DNA of 64,000 bases. Origin: Paraphysomonas bandaiensis (taxonomy: Eukaryota; Chrysophyceae). The notes beneath the pieces are model-generated. The model was given only the letters and a program-made list of their open reading frames with translations, did no database searches and was not told the DNA's origin. Location: assembly GCA_965644295.1 (NCBI GenBank), contig CBFFRP010000271.1, positions 62,001 to 126,000 on the forward strand, read 5' to 3'. Positions within the stretch are counted from its first letter, which is position 1. The number at the start of each line of letters is the position of its first letter. Shown here one piece after another: positions 11,581 to 23,945 of the stretch. The position numbers were made by a program, and so were the translations under genes.

Positions 11581-13226
11581 CAGGGCCTGGTAACCATTAA
11601 TGGCCCATTAATGGTAGTCCAGTTCCCGGCAATTATAATGGCATTAATGAAAAATGTCCCGGCAATTATAATGGCCAGTAATGGCCATTAATGGCCCATT
11701 AATGGTCTTTAATACCTACTAACTTAAAGTAGATAGCACCACTCATATAATAGATAGTGCTGTGATCCCTTAATTACTAATTTTTAGTTAACTAGCAGAC
11801 TGCAATTTTAACTACTTCTCGCTGCTCTCTACTGGCACATCAGGATCTTCTTGCAGGGCTTCATGGATGGTATAAACATCCCACAACATGTAATTGGCTC
11901 GTAGGAATAGCAACGATTCTAGACGATATGGATTCATGTTTCTACGCTCAGGCGTCATAATTAACTTTGCACGACTAAAGAGCCTCTCAACAACATTAGA
12001 TTGTGTTTCGATATGAAGCAAGCAGCGGTAGTTGGACTCATAGGTACCAAGTCGAGCTCTCTTGGTGACCTCGGCGCTGTCCAGAACACGCTGTGCAAAA
12101 TCAGTTCCTTCACTCTCGTCCTCGTTATTTCTGTCGGGTACACCAACCTCCATGGATAAATCCAGTTGCAAATATAATGATCTGACATGCCATCGCATGT
12201 CCACCCATCAAAAACTAGACCAAATTTATCTGGTAACATAATACTCAACTTCCTTTCCACGAGTATATGTGTGCGTTGTAAATATTTCATCACCGTCGTA
12301 ACTGAGATGGGTGCTAAATTGGTGTTCATCCGAATATACTTATTCTCCACGATAGAAAATGGTTCGTCGTTCATAATTATCCATTGCAGCCACCGAAATA
12401 AGTTCCTTGCAGCAGGAGATACTTTCTTTCTTACAAAAGACAATATATCGCCCCCGTGAAGTCTTTCACATCCCAAAATTCTCTCGAGTTCCTCTCGCCA
12501 AGAAAAATCCGCATGCTTGGTGCTCTTGGTTATATGATTAACACAACTAGTGTAACCTCGCTTTATATCCTGTTTAAGGCGATCATTGCACAAAGAACAA
12601 ATATGATACAGAGGATTATCTGAATCCACTCGAAAGAAGACTCTGTAAATTACACTGCCATCAATTTTTTCGGCCATCATCGTTGCTTAATATGGATATA
12701 TATACTGTATGGTATAAATACAGAGTAAAATATTACTTTGCTTAGTTGTGTACTGCTGTAGCTTCTTTTAACTTTGGGGGAAAATAGTATTTTTATGAAT
12801 GTCTAGGTAAAATATGCATATTTTCAATGATTATTTTAGAGTTTTTGGGGTATATGAGTAGGAATTCCTACGTCGCTATATATAGATATTGCTTGCTCAG
12901 GAAACTATTCTCCACATTGAGAAGATGGTGAACAAAGTTGCCACAAAGTGCCTGTAGAGTTGCATGAACATTGTTGTCTAATATTGCTTAGAGTTTCTTC
13001 GGAGTATAGAGGAGATACTATATTCTATTATCTTAAAAACACTCAGTTCTATATATAACAGTACAGATCATTAATGGGATACCATTAATGGCCCATTAAT
13101 GGTAGTCCAGTTACCGGCAATTATAATGGCATTAATGAAAAATGTCCCGGCAATTATAATGGCATTACCATTAATGGCCCATTAATGGCCATTAATGCCA
13201 TTACCATTAATGGTTACCAGGCCCTG
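11581..13226 (-). mobile_element. hAT element (inner), nested inside the outer copy
   Basis: Begins CAGGGCCTGGTAACC and ends GGTTACCAGGCCCTG, a perfect inverted pair, flanked by the exact 8-bp duplication GGTGAAAT (11573-11580 and 13227-13234). It is 1646 bp. It belongs to the same family as its host: the flank right of the transposase (about 12790-13070) matches outer-element DNA at about 13229-13500. It contains an internally deleted transposase. Confidence 0.92.
11812..12680 (-). pseudogene. hAT transposase, internally deleted and frameshifted (inner copy)
   Basis: From the start at 12680 the frame shows a BED-like region (CSLCNDRLKQDIKRGYTSC, with a later H) and a segment typical of hAT transposases (LPDKFGLVFDGWTCD). 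It then jumps to the C-terminal hATC dimerisation region (VVERLFSRAKLIM, LESLLFLRANYMLWDV) in another frame. The join lies near 12180-12090, so most of the core is missing. Not functional on its own. Confidence 0.85.
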
Positions 13227-13830
13227 GGTGAAATATGCATATTTTCAATGATTATTTTAGAGCTTTTGGGTATATGAGTACGTTGCTATGGATATTGCTC
13301 AGGACACTATTCTCTAACTCTAGAATGCATTAAGAAGATAGTGAACAAGGGTGCCACAGAGAGTGCCTGTAGAGTTGCATGAACATTGTTGTCTAATATT
13401 GTTTAGAGTCTTTTCGGAGTGTAGAGGAGATGCTATATTCTATATTATCTTAATAACACTCAGTTCTATATATATAGCAGTACAGGTCATTAATGGTATC
13501 CCATTAATGGCCCATTAATGGTAGTCCGGTTACCGGCAATTATAATGGCATTAATTAAAAATGTCCCGGCAATTATAATGGCATTACCATTAATGGCTAC
13601 CAGGCCCTGATTCAAAATAGGCGTGTAGTCAATATCACGAAAGCAATTGTCTGAAAATATTTCCGCTTGACAATAATATAATTAAGAAAAGAAGTCAATT
13701 TATGAATGAAAAAAGCGTAAATATCTGAGAAACACAAGTACTATTGCAGTTATTGATTATCGATTTCGGCAGAGTACGCCCGCATCAATAAGGATAGCTT
13801 GACAGCGCAATAGTACCTTGACTATGCAAA

Positions 13831-15326
13831 TCATACATCACACTCTTTAACTGATACTGGAGGCGCATACATTGTAAAACCCGTAAACAAGCGAGTTTTA
13901 GCGTCTGTTAGTGTTCGTAAAACATCTCCTCTCATTGCAGCCTTGGTTGTCGTGACAGATCTGAACCATGCTCTACGTGGGAGCAGCGCAAAAAATACAC
14001 CGATTGCCAAACAAATTCCAATTAACACCATCTCAAAGGTAAACTCCATTCCAGACTTAACATCTCCGGACCACATGTCAGACATTCCCCGAACTCCCAT
14101 ACCACCAGGTACGAGGACCAGGAGGCCAGATATAATATATACTAAAGGTCTCTCTCCCCTGGCGTACGCATACATTCGTGCAGAAACTGTCACTAAAGCG
14201 GCAGCAACAGCCGGAATAAAATCATCATTCAAACATTTCAAGCTATCAACTCCATAGCTAACGAACTGCCCAACTGCAGCACATAGGACCATACCAGACA
14301 ATTGTTTTGGGTTGGCATTCACCAGTACTCCAAAGCACAACGATGCAAGGGGTAAAAGGATTATACCGAAAGCGGGGTTTAGAGAGTGTTTACACCCATT
14401 CTCAAAACTATCTGGTAGCTCCCTATCCGAGTATATTACCCTGTAGCCACCAGTCAATCCAAAGCCAAGTTGAGATGCAAGAGAGATCCCATATATCAAT
14501 CGAGAAGAGCCATACACGATCATACGGGAGTATAACTCTAGCACTGCTATCGTAATGGTAATTCCTGGTAAGAGCCACACTATTCCACCAAAAAGTTGAC
14601 CATAGAGGCATAAATGTTCGTTATAAACATACTTATCGAGAGTACTTGCAATGCATGTGACTACGAAAGACGATACAAAGCATTCTATCTCCGCAAGTCC
14701 TTGAAACCTCCTGCAGAGGTCACCAACGAGGTATACGATGAGTCCGAATAGTATGGCCCATGTTCCGTCTCGCCAGTTCCCACCAAAAAATAATGTAGCA
14801 GAGGAAAATGACGCCAACCCATAAGCTATAGCTGTAATATACCACGGGTACCTAAGACTACAGTCAATAATAAGTACACCATTGAGGTAAATACTGACAC
14901 TTGTATGTTTTCTTCAATCAAAAGGAGACGCTTATCTGCACTATCAAAATTCACTCTACCCTGTTGAATGTCAAAGCAAATTTGATCAAGAAGACTAAGC
15001 TTTAAGCAATCTAATCCGGCCACAATGGGTATGATATAAGACTCACAAGAGTGAGGGTTAAGTTGACCGGATTCCTGGAACGACAGCATGGCACTGACTG
15101 GAAACACTGCACACGAGGAGTATAAGCCGAACGACAGAGCCACTTGTCTTACATACTCCTCTGTGCGGTAAGATAGGTTTCCTGCACTGTGTAGAGCAGA
15201 AACAAGACGAAATATAAACTTTTTCTTTCTTGTCGCATCGTCATCTTGTGTGTGGGATTCCACTTCTTGATCATCGGATTTAGTTATAAGAGTGATAAGA
15301 GTATCGTCCTCCAACATGTCATTCAT
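13831..15326 (-). CDS. ThrE/Prm10-family (DUF1212) polytopic membrane protein
   Basis: Two exons, 15326-14899 and 14857-13831, join in phase across a 41-nt intron (14898-14858, donor GTCAGT, acceptor TGTAG), giving 484 aa. The N-terminal half has the DUF1212 pattern (helix LVSALHSAGNLSYRTEEYVR, then a soluble alpha/beta region). The join produces RYPWYITAIAYGLASFSSA followed by FFGG, the hallmark start of the membrane half. About ten hydrophobic helices follow. Relatives are bacterial threonine/serine exporter ThrE and fungal Prm10-like proteins, so amino acid export is possible but not shown. The donor is not a strong consensus; the neighbouring in-phase choices lose the conserved RYPW block. 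Confidence 0.8.
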
Positions 15327-15756
15327 AAAACTAAAAGATTGACAAGAACATTAAAAGTACATGGCTGATTATTGATTATACTAACATCTAGACATATGGC
15401 CAGATATAGTCCCCAACACAAAAAAAACTTACAGAGATTTTAGGTATATACAGAGTATATACAGTACATATACAGAGTAGTGTGTACCAATATCTGTAAA
15501 AAACACAGAACATTTGCAAAAATGCAATCGGTTTCTAGATTTTTGATATTCTCCCTAATTTTTACACAAAAAAACATACTGTACATCTCTTACTATAAAG
15601 TGGAGTGTTAACATTTTCACAGTTAAACTGAGTTTGGAGAGCCTACTTGTCGCAGTCATCGCTGCGATACGCTGAACGGATTAGCAGCCCTTCTAATTTT
15701 TCGGCTGCTATCCCCACGGACTCGAATAGCAGTCGTTATTGTTGTATTCACTGTAT

Positions 15757-16232
15757 ATGGTTCCTGAATCTGGTTTTATGGAATCTAAAGCTCAAGTCAA
15801 CTACAAGGTAGGGACTGTTATTGAAAGGTTCATTGAAGGAACGTGGTTCATTGGTAAAATAATTGAAATCGATGACTACAGTATGGAGTTTACAATAAGG
15901 TACCTTGATGATGATCTTGTTGAGTCGAATGTTCCTGTCGATGAAATCCGAATAGCCGAAAACGAGCAGTTACCAGAAGAACATAAACGTGGAAGGAAAA
16001 GTACACTACCTAAACCATTGTTAGGGCTCGTTGATGATGATTCTGATATGAGAAGTGCTCATCAACCTATAGTTATTGTACACAATGATTCCGACAGCGG
16101 TAAGCATTTTTCCCCATAATAGTCTTAAGTTTTAATGTATTAATTTTAGATAAAGCTATCATAATCAATGGCTCCGAGAAAACTCTTGCTGCAGGGGGAG
16201 GTCTTCGTGCATTGCGCTATCTGAAGAAGTAG
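15757..16232 (+). CDS. Tudor-like domain protein (2 exons)
   Basis: Exons 15757-16099 and 16150-16232 join in phase across a 50-nt intron (GTAAGC...TTTTAG), giving 141 aa. Residues 9-60 form a Tudor/Agenet-like beta-barrel: VGTVIERFIEGTWFIGKI, then the acidic YLDDDLVESNVP and DEIRI. This is the usual pattern of small chromatin- or methyl-ligand-binding barrels. The C-terminal part is acidic and basic low complexity. The partner and ligand are unknown. The divergent neighbour is the ThrE-like gene about 430 bp away. Confidence 0.7.
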
Positions 16233-16477
16233 GATGTTGAAGAGGTCATTTTGATAGATGCTTGTTTGCTGTAGTTTGTGATAAAGGTGTGAGCGGCTGT
16301 ATGTTTGATCGATTTAACTCCCACTACTATAGTATTGTACGTGTTGTCGTGTTCAGTTTGTAAGTAATTATTTAGAACTACTATTTTTCTGCGACTGTGT
16401 TGTTGTTGAGATCGACCGAATTTCCACTACCCCTACTATCATTGTATTCAGGTCCAGTCATAGTCATATTAAACAAC

Positions 16478-17483
16478 GGGCAATAAGGAGGCTATATCGT
16501 CCCGCGCTCAAAATTTGAAACGAGGGCGAAAAGCCCGAGTTTTAAATTTTAGACAAAGGACGCTCCTTATCCCTTGGTTAAATTGTATCTTATCCTCATG
16601 ATGTTGATTAGGGTTAGGGTTAGGGTTAGGTTGTAAACTTAATATTAGAATGTAAAACTATTAATAGCTTGCTTGCTGTGAGAAGGCAGAAATAGGTGTT
16701 TCCTGATTAACATTAAGAAAGCAAATGAAAATTCATATTGAAATTATATACTGTATATGCTTTGGGAATAGCAATTGCACTATAGATCAACTCGAACATT
16801 AAACCCCCAAATTTAAATACATAATAGCTACAACATATACACTCCTGGCACAGCAGGATACTGAGGGAACGGCAACTGCGAGGCGTTGAAATTCGTACAT
16901 AAGTGTGATGATGAATATGAGCAGTGGTAGTTGTACAAAAGGCTTCTTATTGCTTTAATTAGCATCATCATCACATTTATATACAATGCGTTTTACCTCT
17001 GCTAGTGCACCTGATTGAATGATGTGAGTATGATATGAGATACACAGTTGCCTCATAAGCACAATGCGACCCAAACCCTGAAAGAACTGGATGCCTCTGC
17101 CCTTAACCACCTATACAGCATCAGATACGACACTTAAACTCTCCTGAAATAATCTTGAAGTTGTTTCAAAGTCCTGGCTATGAAGATTGATCGCTTTCAC
17201 TGACATCATTACGATCTTCTACAGCAGATGAAGGATGGAATACAATTTTGAGGGCTAAATGATCTGCTTTGTATAGTTGACTCATGATTGTGTTTCTCAA
17301 CAATTGTGTACTATAATGAAATCACGTAAATATGACTCTCAATATCATAATCAAGATAGAAGTGAGCTTCTGTTGAACCGAATATTGAAGTTGAATGTCT
17401 ATATTTGACCGGTGCTGATATGAGCGCTCTGTTGGGCCCAAATCAGGTAAAAAAAAGCTTGTTCTGAGACAAAATGGGGATAA
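16478..17483 (-). repeat. Interspersed repeat R1, copy B (MITE-free, with internal telomere-like repeat)
   Basis: Reverse complement of 3392-4687. It lacks the CACTA MITE and so serves as the empty site. It contains an extra TTAGGG-type run at about 16608-16632 and about 90 bp of extra sequence near 16910-17005. Confidence 0.75.
16608..16632 (+). repeat. Interstitial telomere-like (TTAGGG)n, about 3.5 units
   Basis: ATTAGGGTTAGGGTTAGGG and continuing to TTAGGTTG. The same position in R1 copy A has no such run, so it was gained in copy B or lost from A. Confidence 0.7.
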
Positions 17484-19130
17484 CAATATATTGCAATAAT
17501 ATATATTGCCAGCAAAAATATGTAAAAAAATAATATTTTCAAGACCAATAATATTTATTAAACATGTTGTAGAATATTGCAATATATTGATATATATTGG
17601 GCGCTAAGAAGAAGAAATGAGCTCGATCGGTAGTAACTATGTTAAAACATAATGATGAAAACCCAATAACAATGCAGCAACTAGTACTCTAAGTACTCAA
17701 TAAATATGAAAGGGATGACCACCAAATAGTTTGATATCAAATAATAGTTTGGGCGGATATCCAATATATTGTTGACTGGCCCTGTGCATAACAATGGGAA
17801 AAGCAATTTAATCTGAGAATAATGCAATAACATAATAATTGCCCAGTGTCCATAAATTATCTCAAGTTAATGAATGTCTTATTTCTAGCAATAGGCGTGT
17901 AAGAGTCAGAGAACTAATGTAATAAATAATTTAACTAACTTGTTCTTAACTCTGATATCCTACATTTATAGCGCTACTAATGCTGCTTGTGCGTCGCAAG
18001 GTAAATTAACTTATACACTGTACTGACGTCTTAAAATCATGTGCGCAGGTGACGACATGGATGTCAAGCATATCATTTATGCAAGTAATTGCGGCAAGTA
18101 GCGATATGTCCATCAATGTCATGGCCCTAGGACCAGGTAACTGGAAGAACATATATGTGCGCCAAAAACCCCGTACATCAATGTATATGGTATGATGGTG
18201 TGCTGGATTTCCACGTAGTGCCTAACAAAAAGAATAAAAATATACTTTGATGGTAGTGATGATTATCTGATAATGTCATTGCTCCTCCAATAAGATGAAG
18301 GAGGCTGTGGAGCTTTACGGGACTTGATCACAAGAAACTGCTGAATCTAATTTCTTTGAGAAGCGGAAATGCTGTGAACTCCATGTCTCCACGAGTGCAT
18401 TGTCTGTATTCAATAGACGATGGGTAGAGTATACAATCATGTTTGAGGAAAATGTTTAGTTTTGACTATAAGTAAATACCATAAATAACAACGACGGCGA
18501 AATCAGCGAAATAAAAATTACTATCGTCTTTACTATTATGTACCTAGTAAACCTTGATATCGATGAATCCTGAATCCTTATTACTAACTAACAAGTGTTA
18601 AAAGTAATGAGTAGAATTCTCATCTACTTTGGTAGGTGGCTACACCAAAAACGAAAGTTGGTATGAATAGGCAATTTAACCTATTAGACTAGGTCAAATA
18701 ATACATCCCGAATATATGACATAGGTAATATGTGATATCTATTTCTAACGGATATTTCCTTCCTCGTATACTTTATGATAAACATGTACATCGATACCGC
18801 ATAATACAAAATCGTAATTTCAATTATACATACACAAAATTTTCAACGCCTCAAAAACAACATTACAAAAGAGGTGAATTTCACAAAATAGAATTCAAAA
18901 AGCGTTTATCAAATCAAAAAAACACAAATAAGGTGTCCAGCTAAACAGAGCACAAGAGTAGGATATAACAATAGTATTATACATCTACTGCCGACAACTA
19001 GTAGCTCCTGGATAAAGTAGTGTGAAGCATTACTTCTCTCACGTTCTCACTTCTTATGGCCACTTGTTCAGCACCAGGGGCCTCCAAAACCATCGTGTTA
19101 TAGTTCCTATATTTTATACATTAGGCCCCC
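17484..19130. other. Gene-poor stretch
   Basis: AT-rich, with ATATTGCAATATATTG-type words (17480-17600) that resemble the ends of the hAT-2 element at 35190 and an R3 fragment at about 17860-18020. The frame at 18732-18944 shows no protein-like features. Confidence 0.35.
17860..18020 (+). repeat. Repeat R3, fragment
   Basis: Shares AGTTAATGAATGTCTTAT, AGCAATAGGCGTGTAAGAG and GCTTGTGCGTCGCAAGG with the copies at 34130 and 23380. Confidence 0.55.
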
Positions 19131-20092
19131 TCAAATGGAACGCTGGGGTTCAACAAACCTCCTGAAGTCGGTCTTCTCCATAAGAGATCGTAGAGCAAAA
19201 TAGTACTTCGCGTATAGACTACTGGATATATAAAGGTCCCATTTAATGTTATGGCAAAATATCCGCTCCAAGAGATTAATATTTTGTAGCGTGAACTGAG
19301 GAAAAATCTGGGCGACTTCGCTGTTCCAAGAACTGAATAGCAATGTACATGAGATAGAATTCACTGCGATATAGTAAAACACGTCGATGAGATATACCTG
19401 AGATCTTGCCACACTTTGGATGCAAGAAGTAGTCCGCACATTACTACTGGTCGCCAGGTCTTGGACATCAACGGCACGTTCGCCAGTTCCATTAGTCGCT
19501 CGACATAAATAAGGCAGACAATGCTGCACTCCGCACTAAGCTGCGCTTCCCCAAATAGTTTGTGAAGGAATGTGTGTACATCATGTAGTGAGGGGACAGA
19601 ATATGTAGACTGCAGCTTCCGCATGCAGTGGCAGAATCCGACACGCACTGCAGGTAATCTGACAAAGTGGTACATATAGACAGGCACAATAAAATTATCT
19701 TCAGCAAACATTTCCATCTTACTACAGTGAAATAAACCCGTTTCATCACTACCAGGAGTCGAGTTTCGGTACCTGTCTTCGCAGGTGGTAATATGTTTGT
19801 GAAGGACTACTGACACCCGCTTCAATAGATCTTCATAATTTGGTCGTACCAGCGAGCTGGCAGGAGCCACTACCTCAGGTGCTCGTTCTCTGGGGTCTTT
19901 ATACCTAATCTTCTGTATATTAGGTATGCATGTAATATGACTAGGGTTAAATTTGTGGTTAACAGAACTATCCGTGGAAAATCTGACTTTTCTGTCGCAT
20001 GTCTCTCCGTCATCCTTGTGAATATCATGATTCGATTCCATGACACCCATCGGACTCTTACCCACTGTAAATATAAGCCAATATGAAATCAT
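19131..20092 (-). CDS. Cyclin-Y-like cyclin
   Basis: Exons 20092-19398 and 19332-19131 join in phase across a 65-nt intron (GTATATC...TTCAG), giving 298 aa from the first ATG. A start at 20050 (MGVMES) would give 284 aa. The C-terminal half is a cyclin box of the CCNY/PHO80 type: SAECSIVCLIYVERLME, MCGLLLASKVWQD, then after the splice SSWNSEV...FTLQNINLLERIF and LYAKYYFALRSL. Cyclin-Y proteins bind and activate CDK14/16 (PCTAIRE/PFTAIRE) kinases. The fully conserved AKYYFxLR block makes family membership strong; the CDK partner is not in this window. Confidence 0.88.
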
Positions 20093-20659
20093 AAATAAAT
20101 GTCGCCTAAGCCCTACATTTGTATTTTTCTGTGTAAGTTGTAGGAGGAGGCATCGGTCTAACGGATACCCTAAATGCTATGAAGCGTAGAAACAAGCGAC
20201 ATCAAAACTGCTCATAACGCACTAAAATGAGAATAAAAATGAATTTTGAGCTTAATAAGAAGAGAAATTGACTGAATGGAGCTCAGCTGGCACGAAATTA
20301 CTGATACAATAGAGAGTAATTAGTACATATAAATCCCAATTGAACATGCTTCCATTGAATACCACAAGAAAACTTCCACAAAACCAGAGTATTGGTGAGT
20401 GACATATATTAATATCCGGATATCTATGTACAGATTAAGGATATCTACAGTGTGTCGACTTCGAGAAAGATACCAGTCTGTAAACTGAAAACTGAAAACT
20501 GAAAACCCTCAATATATTGGATCAATGTGTCAAGAATTTAAGTATATGGAAATTGTGATCAGTGGATGACTTCCTCACACAATGATGCGAGTGACGTATA
20601 TGTAAATTTGTATTAGTAGAGTGTAAGTTATTGACTCATATCCCTCACTCTCTGCTCCA
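20093..20659. promoter_or_regulatory. Divergent intergenic region between cyclin-Y-like and carboxylase-like genes
   Basis: A 567-bp spacer that should hold both promoters. ACTGAAA is repeated in tandem near 20488. No recognised factor sites. Confidence 0.35.
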
Positions 20660-22803
20660 ATGCTATCACATGTTTTCTCCGCTGTGGATGCAAGAAGTAT
20701 TGCGTTTTTTCGTATATGTTTCGGTGCCACTATGATGGTCTACATAGCTGTAAGTGCATATACACCACATACATACCCACCTCACTACTGCAATAGAACA
20801 AAATCGGAACGGAAAGTCCAGATAACGATACGTTAGGAGTAACACCCTTTGGCTATGAGTATAGAGTGCCTGATTTTTTATACCTTCCAGCTCGACATTT
20901 TCCCTGGTACACTAACTCCATACTCTACTGGAACATTCACTACCCTGTGGAGCTATTGGCAGCCTGTGGGATGACATTTGCATATGGGGATTTTTCGCGC
21001 CTTAGTTGTGTCGTGTTTTGCGTGTTCCAACTCGTGTCTGTGTCGAAGGATATGACTCATTATAACAATCACGAATATATGTATGCCACACTAGCACTCG
21101 TCCTAGGGTTATGCGATGGGCACTCTGCTGCCTTCTCACCACTCATGTCAATTATTGGTAATCACGCTCGCAAGGTCCCATGCTACATCGGTTGCGTTTG
21201 CATTCTTGGTGGTATAGTATATATGATGGCACACAACGTGGTGTACGGTATAGCAGGTTCCATCGGAGTGGTTGGAATGTTTTTTGTATGGGTGGGTATT
21301 ATACTATGTATAGGTGGTGGCATTACCCCCTCGAACCCCGGTTCTTTGTCGAAGTCTACGGAGACAGTTCCAAGATGGAATATGTGGTTCATTCGGGCGT
21401 TTATATGTGTTGTGTATTTTTATGCTGGAGTTGCGAAGCTAGAAATTGATTGGCTGAGAGGCAATACCGCACGTGAGCTCTTCTCCTCCTGGGCTGGACC
21501 AACTGCCTCTCCGGAGATGATTGACAGGGCAATGGAGATGGGGTGGCCGGTGGATCTTGTTGTATTTGGAGGATTGTTTTTAGATCTTACTGTCGCTATT
21601 GGGCTTACGGTACCTTGGCTTCCAGTTCGTTTTTTTTACGCTGCAGCTATATTTGGATTTCATCTGACAAACCATTTTACTTTTATCATAGAAACGTTTC
21701 CTTGGGTTATGATGAGCGCTACAGCCCTTTTCTTTGGTTCAGACTGGATGGATATTCTGTCGGTATACATTGAGAATGTATTTTTCCCTCCATTGGTGTG
21801 CCGCACATTTGTTTTCTGTCGCTCTCTATGCCACAAGTACTTTGTTCCTGTTTTTGCGCTGGTTCTTCTCTTTGCGCATGTGATAGTTCCCCTTCCCTGT
21901 GCGTTTCATGCCCCTCTCAGTGAGGACCTGTGCTGGTACTCTCAATGTCAGTTCTTCTCCTGGCGAATGATGACTCGATCGACAAAACTTTTTGATGTGT
22001 TCATAAATCTCCGAAACCCGGTTAGTGGGTTGATGGACACCGTATCTTTAGATTTGTTTAAAATTTCTGAAGTGGAGAGGTCAGCTATTGGTACTTACGA
22101 GGATTATTTATTTGAAGTGGTGAATAGTATCAGCGCAGCGGCGGAGCCTGCCGACGCCCACAATGCAGCCCCTCCTGAGATTTTTGCTGACGTATGGTTT
22201 CAGGTAAATGGGCCACCTATACAGCGCTTTGTGGATCCTACGGTAAATCTTTTAATGGTCCCTATCTACCGTGCGACATCGGGGTCCGTAGTCACCTCGT
22301 TTTTTGAATCGTTACTGTACAAGCCAAAACCTCTCGCGCCATGGGTAGAGTCCAGAATGCTTCAATACCATACTCCTCACTGGAAAGAGATATACCGCAA
22401 TATTACGCGGCTTGAGAAGAATCGTGATAACAAGGAAGATACAGTAGAAGTGATGTTTTTTGCCGAGCGAAGTGGCCCTGAACGGGTATTTTCAGTGTAT
22501 TCAGAGACTCCTACGATTATTAGAGTTCTAGACGGCGCTATTTTCATCGAGAGAGTAGGGCGACTTGAGTCGAGTACATGTGTCTCTATCCGGGGCCTCA
22601 TTAGAATTACAGTAGATAGTAATAAATCTGAAACAGCTTTATGGATGATTAGAGATGTAAATGGCAACATCAAGCATGTAAAGAGAAGTTCATCATCTCG
22701 GAGTTTTCGGCGACCAGAGGTTATGCCCTTTGAGAATTGCCGCGGGTCAGACGGAATGGGTGCATCTCATGAAACACATTCCTTTCATTTCACTGAGTTA
22801 TAG
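20660..22803 (+). CDS. Vitamin K-dependent gamma-carboxylase-like (HTTM) protein
   Basis: Exons 20660-20749 and 20797-22803 join in phase across a 47-nt intron (GTAAGT...AATAG), giving 698 aa. Exon 1 adds the N-terminal helix (DARSIAFFRICFGATMM) typical of the family. Multiple membrane helices follow. MTHYNNHEYMYATLALVL, then AGVAKLEIDW, match the conserved core of animal GGCX. The Lys of GVAKL, about residue 244, sits where the catalytic base Lys218 of the human enzyme lies. FFSWRMM in the next block is also conserved. The C-terminal about 230 residues are soluble. The family converts protein Glu to Gla in the ER using reduced vitamin K. Activity is inferred; a Gla-domain substrate was not seen nearby. 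Confidence 0.85.
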
Positions 22804-23374
22804 ACAACATAATGAAGTTGTAGATAAGTTACTCTGACAAGAACTGATGTTTCTGGTGTGTGTTGATCGAGTTACTTTTTATACTCTTTGTGACGTATAT
22901 AAACATATAAACACTGCCGAGTACTGACTCGTATCATGTCCCATACGCTTCTCCTGAAATTCGATAGTTTTAAAGCAAATATGATTTATGTGTAACACTA
23001 AACCTGTTGGCGGCAAGCAAAATGTGCAGTCTCTTTGGGGGAGATGAACAAGTTCAGGTTATTCTCATGTGATTATAATGAGTGGTTGTGATGAGGAAGC
23101 TATATTTATTTACGCCAGCCACATTAACTATCAACATATCTAAACTCTAAACCACATATATTCACAAGATATTCAACATATATTGTTTCCGTTGTGACAA
23201 TTTATTTATTCAATCATATATATTTCCTATTCATCAATATTAATAGTACGATTGTATAATTACGTCATACGAATATAACTTGGCCAAACTTGTAGAATTT
23301 TAATTCTCTTACTTATATACAAAATATAATTAATCTCCTATTATTTAATTCATAAATTATAAGTGCAGGAAAAC
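22804..23374. other. Intergenic, nothing recognised
   Basis: AT-rich DNA downstream of the carboxylase-like gene, ending at an R3 copy. Confidence 0.35.
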
Positions 23375-23945
23375 TACCTAATACTTGTGGATGTCTTATT
23401 ATTAGCAATAGGTGTGAGAACTAATGTAGCAAAACAATTTAACTCATCAGTGCTTAACGCTGATATCCTACTATTTAGCGCTACAAAAGTTACTTGTGTG
23501 TCACCGCAAGCACCAACAAGGTGCAACCACTTTAAGCAAACGCAGTAAGCAAGCAGAGTATTGATATACCTGACATCTGCTAACTTCAGGATTTTGAGTC
23601 CTTAAGAAAGTGAATAGCCCGGATGCTTAACTTCAGCAGGCAGCCCAATACCCTGAATGCCCTTGAGATGGGCCCATTCCCGGATGCCTGTTTATTTGTC
23701 AAGGCCCAAAGACGTCTACAAAAGTGACACATATATTAGTGTCTCTTGTACCACACAAGCATTCGGCTATATGAGTGGGCAGAACGTTATCTGCTGTCTA
23801 CGTTTGTGGCTCACGTTAGTTTCCCGAAGCAATCTCTCCGATACCTATCCCCCAGAACACCTCGAAAAGGTGCGAGTTGAGGGGGAAACTACCTATTACA
23901 TGTTGTTTCTTCCTCAAATTATGATTTCGAAAGCCGGAAAATAAT
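23375..23945 (+). repeat. Repeat R3, nearly full-length copy
   Basis: The left part (TCTTATTATTAGCAATAGGTG ... GTCACCGCAAGCACCAA) and right part (CCCATTCCCGGATGCCTG, ACCACACAAGCATTCGGC, CAGAACACCTCGAAAAGGTG) each recur several times at 34-35 kb and 42.7-44.5 kb in both orientations. Copies of the right part carry a similar short frame (EYLLTMFAAHVSFPERIS in others), but it is always tiny. The element is probably a MITE or foldback sequence. Confidence 0.65.

Larger units (their letters stand above)
10408..13609 (-). mobile_element. hAT element (outer), interrupted by a second copy of the same family
   Basis: Starts CTGGGCCTGTTAACC and ends CTACCAGGCCCTG, imperfect inverted ends of the hAT CAGGGCCTGG type. 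It is flanked by an exact 8-bp target duplication ATTCAAAA (10400-10407 and 13610-13617). Subterminal regions hold repeated CATTAATGG and GGCAATTATAATGG words. Without the inner insertion and one inner target duplication it is about 1.55 kb. It carries a decayed transposase on the minus strand and is non-autonomous. Confidence 0.88.

Noticed and set aside
14815-14830. ThrE-like membrane half as a separate gene starting at 14817
   Set aside because: That start is TTG; an in-phase 41-nt intron connects it to the upstream DUF1212 half.
16608-16632. A true chromosome end
   Set aside because: Only about 3.5 units and unique gene-containing sequence on both sides.
18732-18944. 70-aa basic frame as a gene
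   Set aside because: Low-complexity AT-rich composition, no motif and no splice partners.
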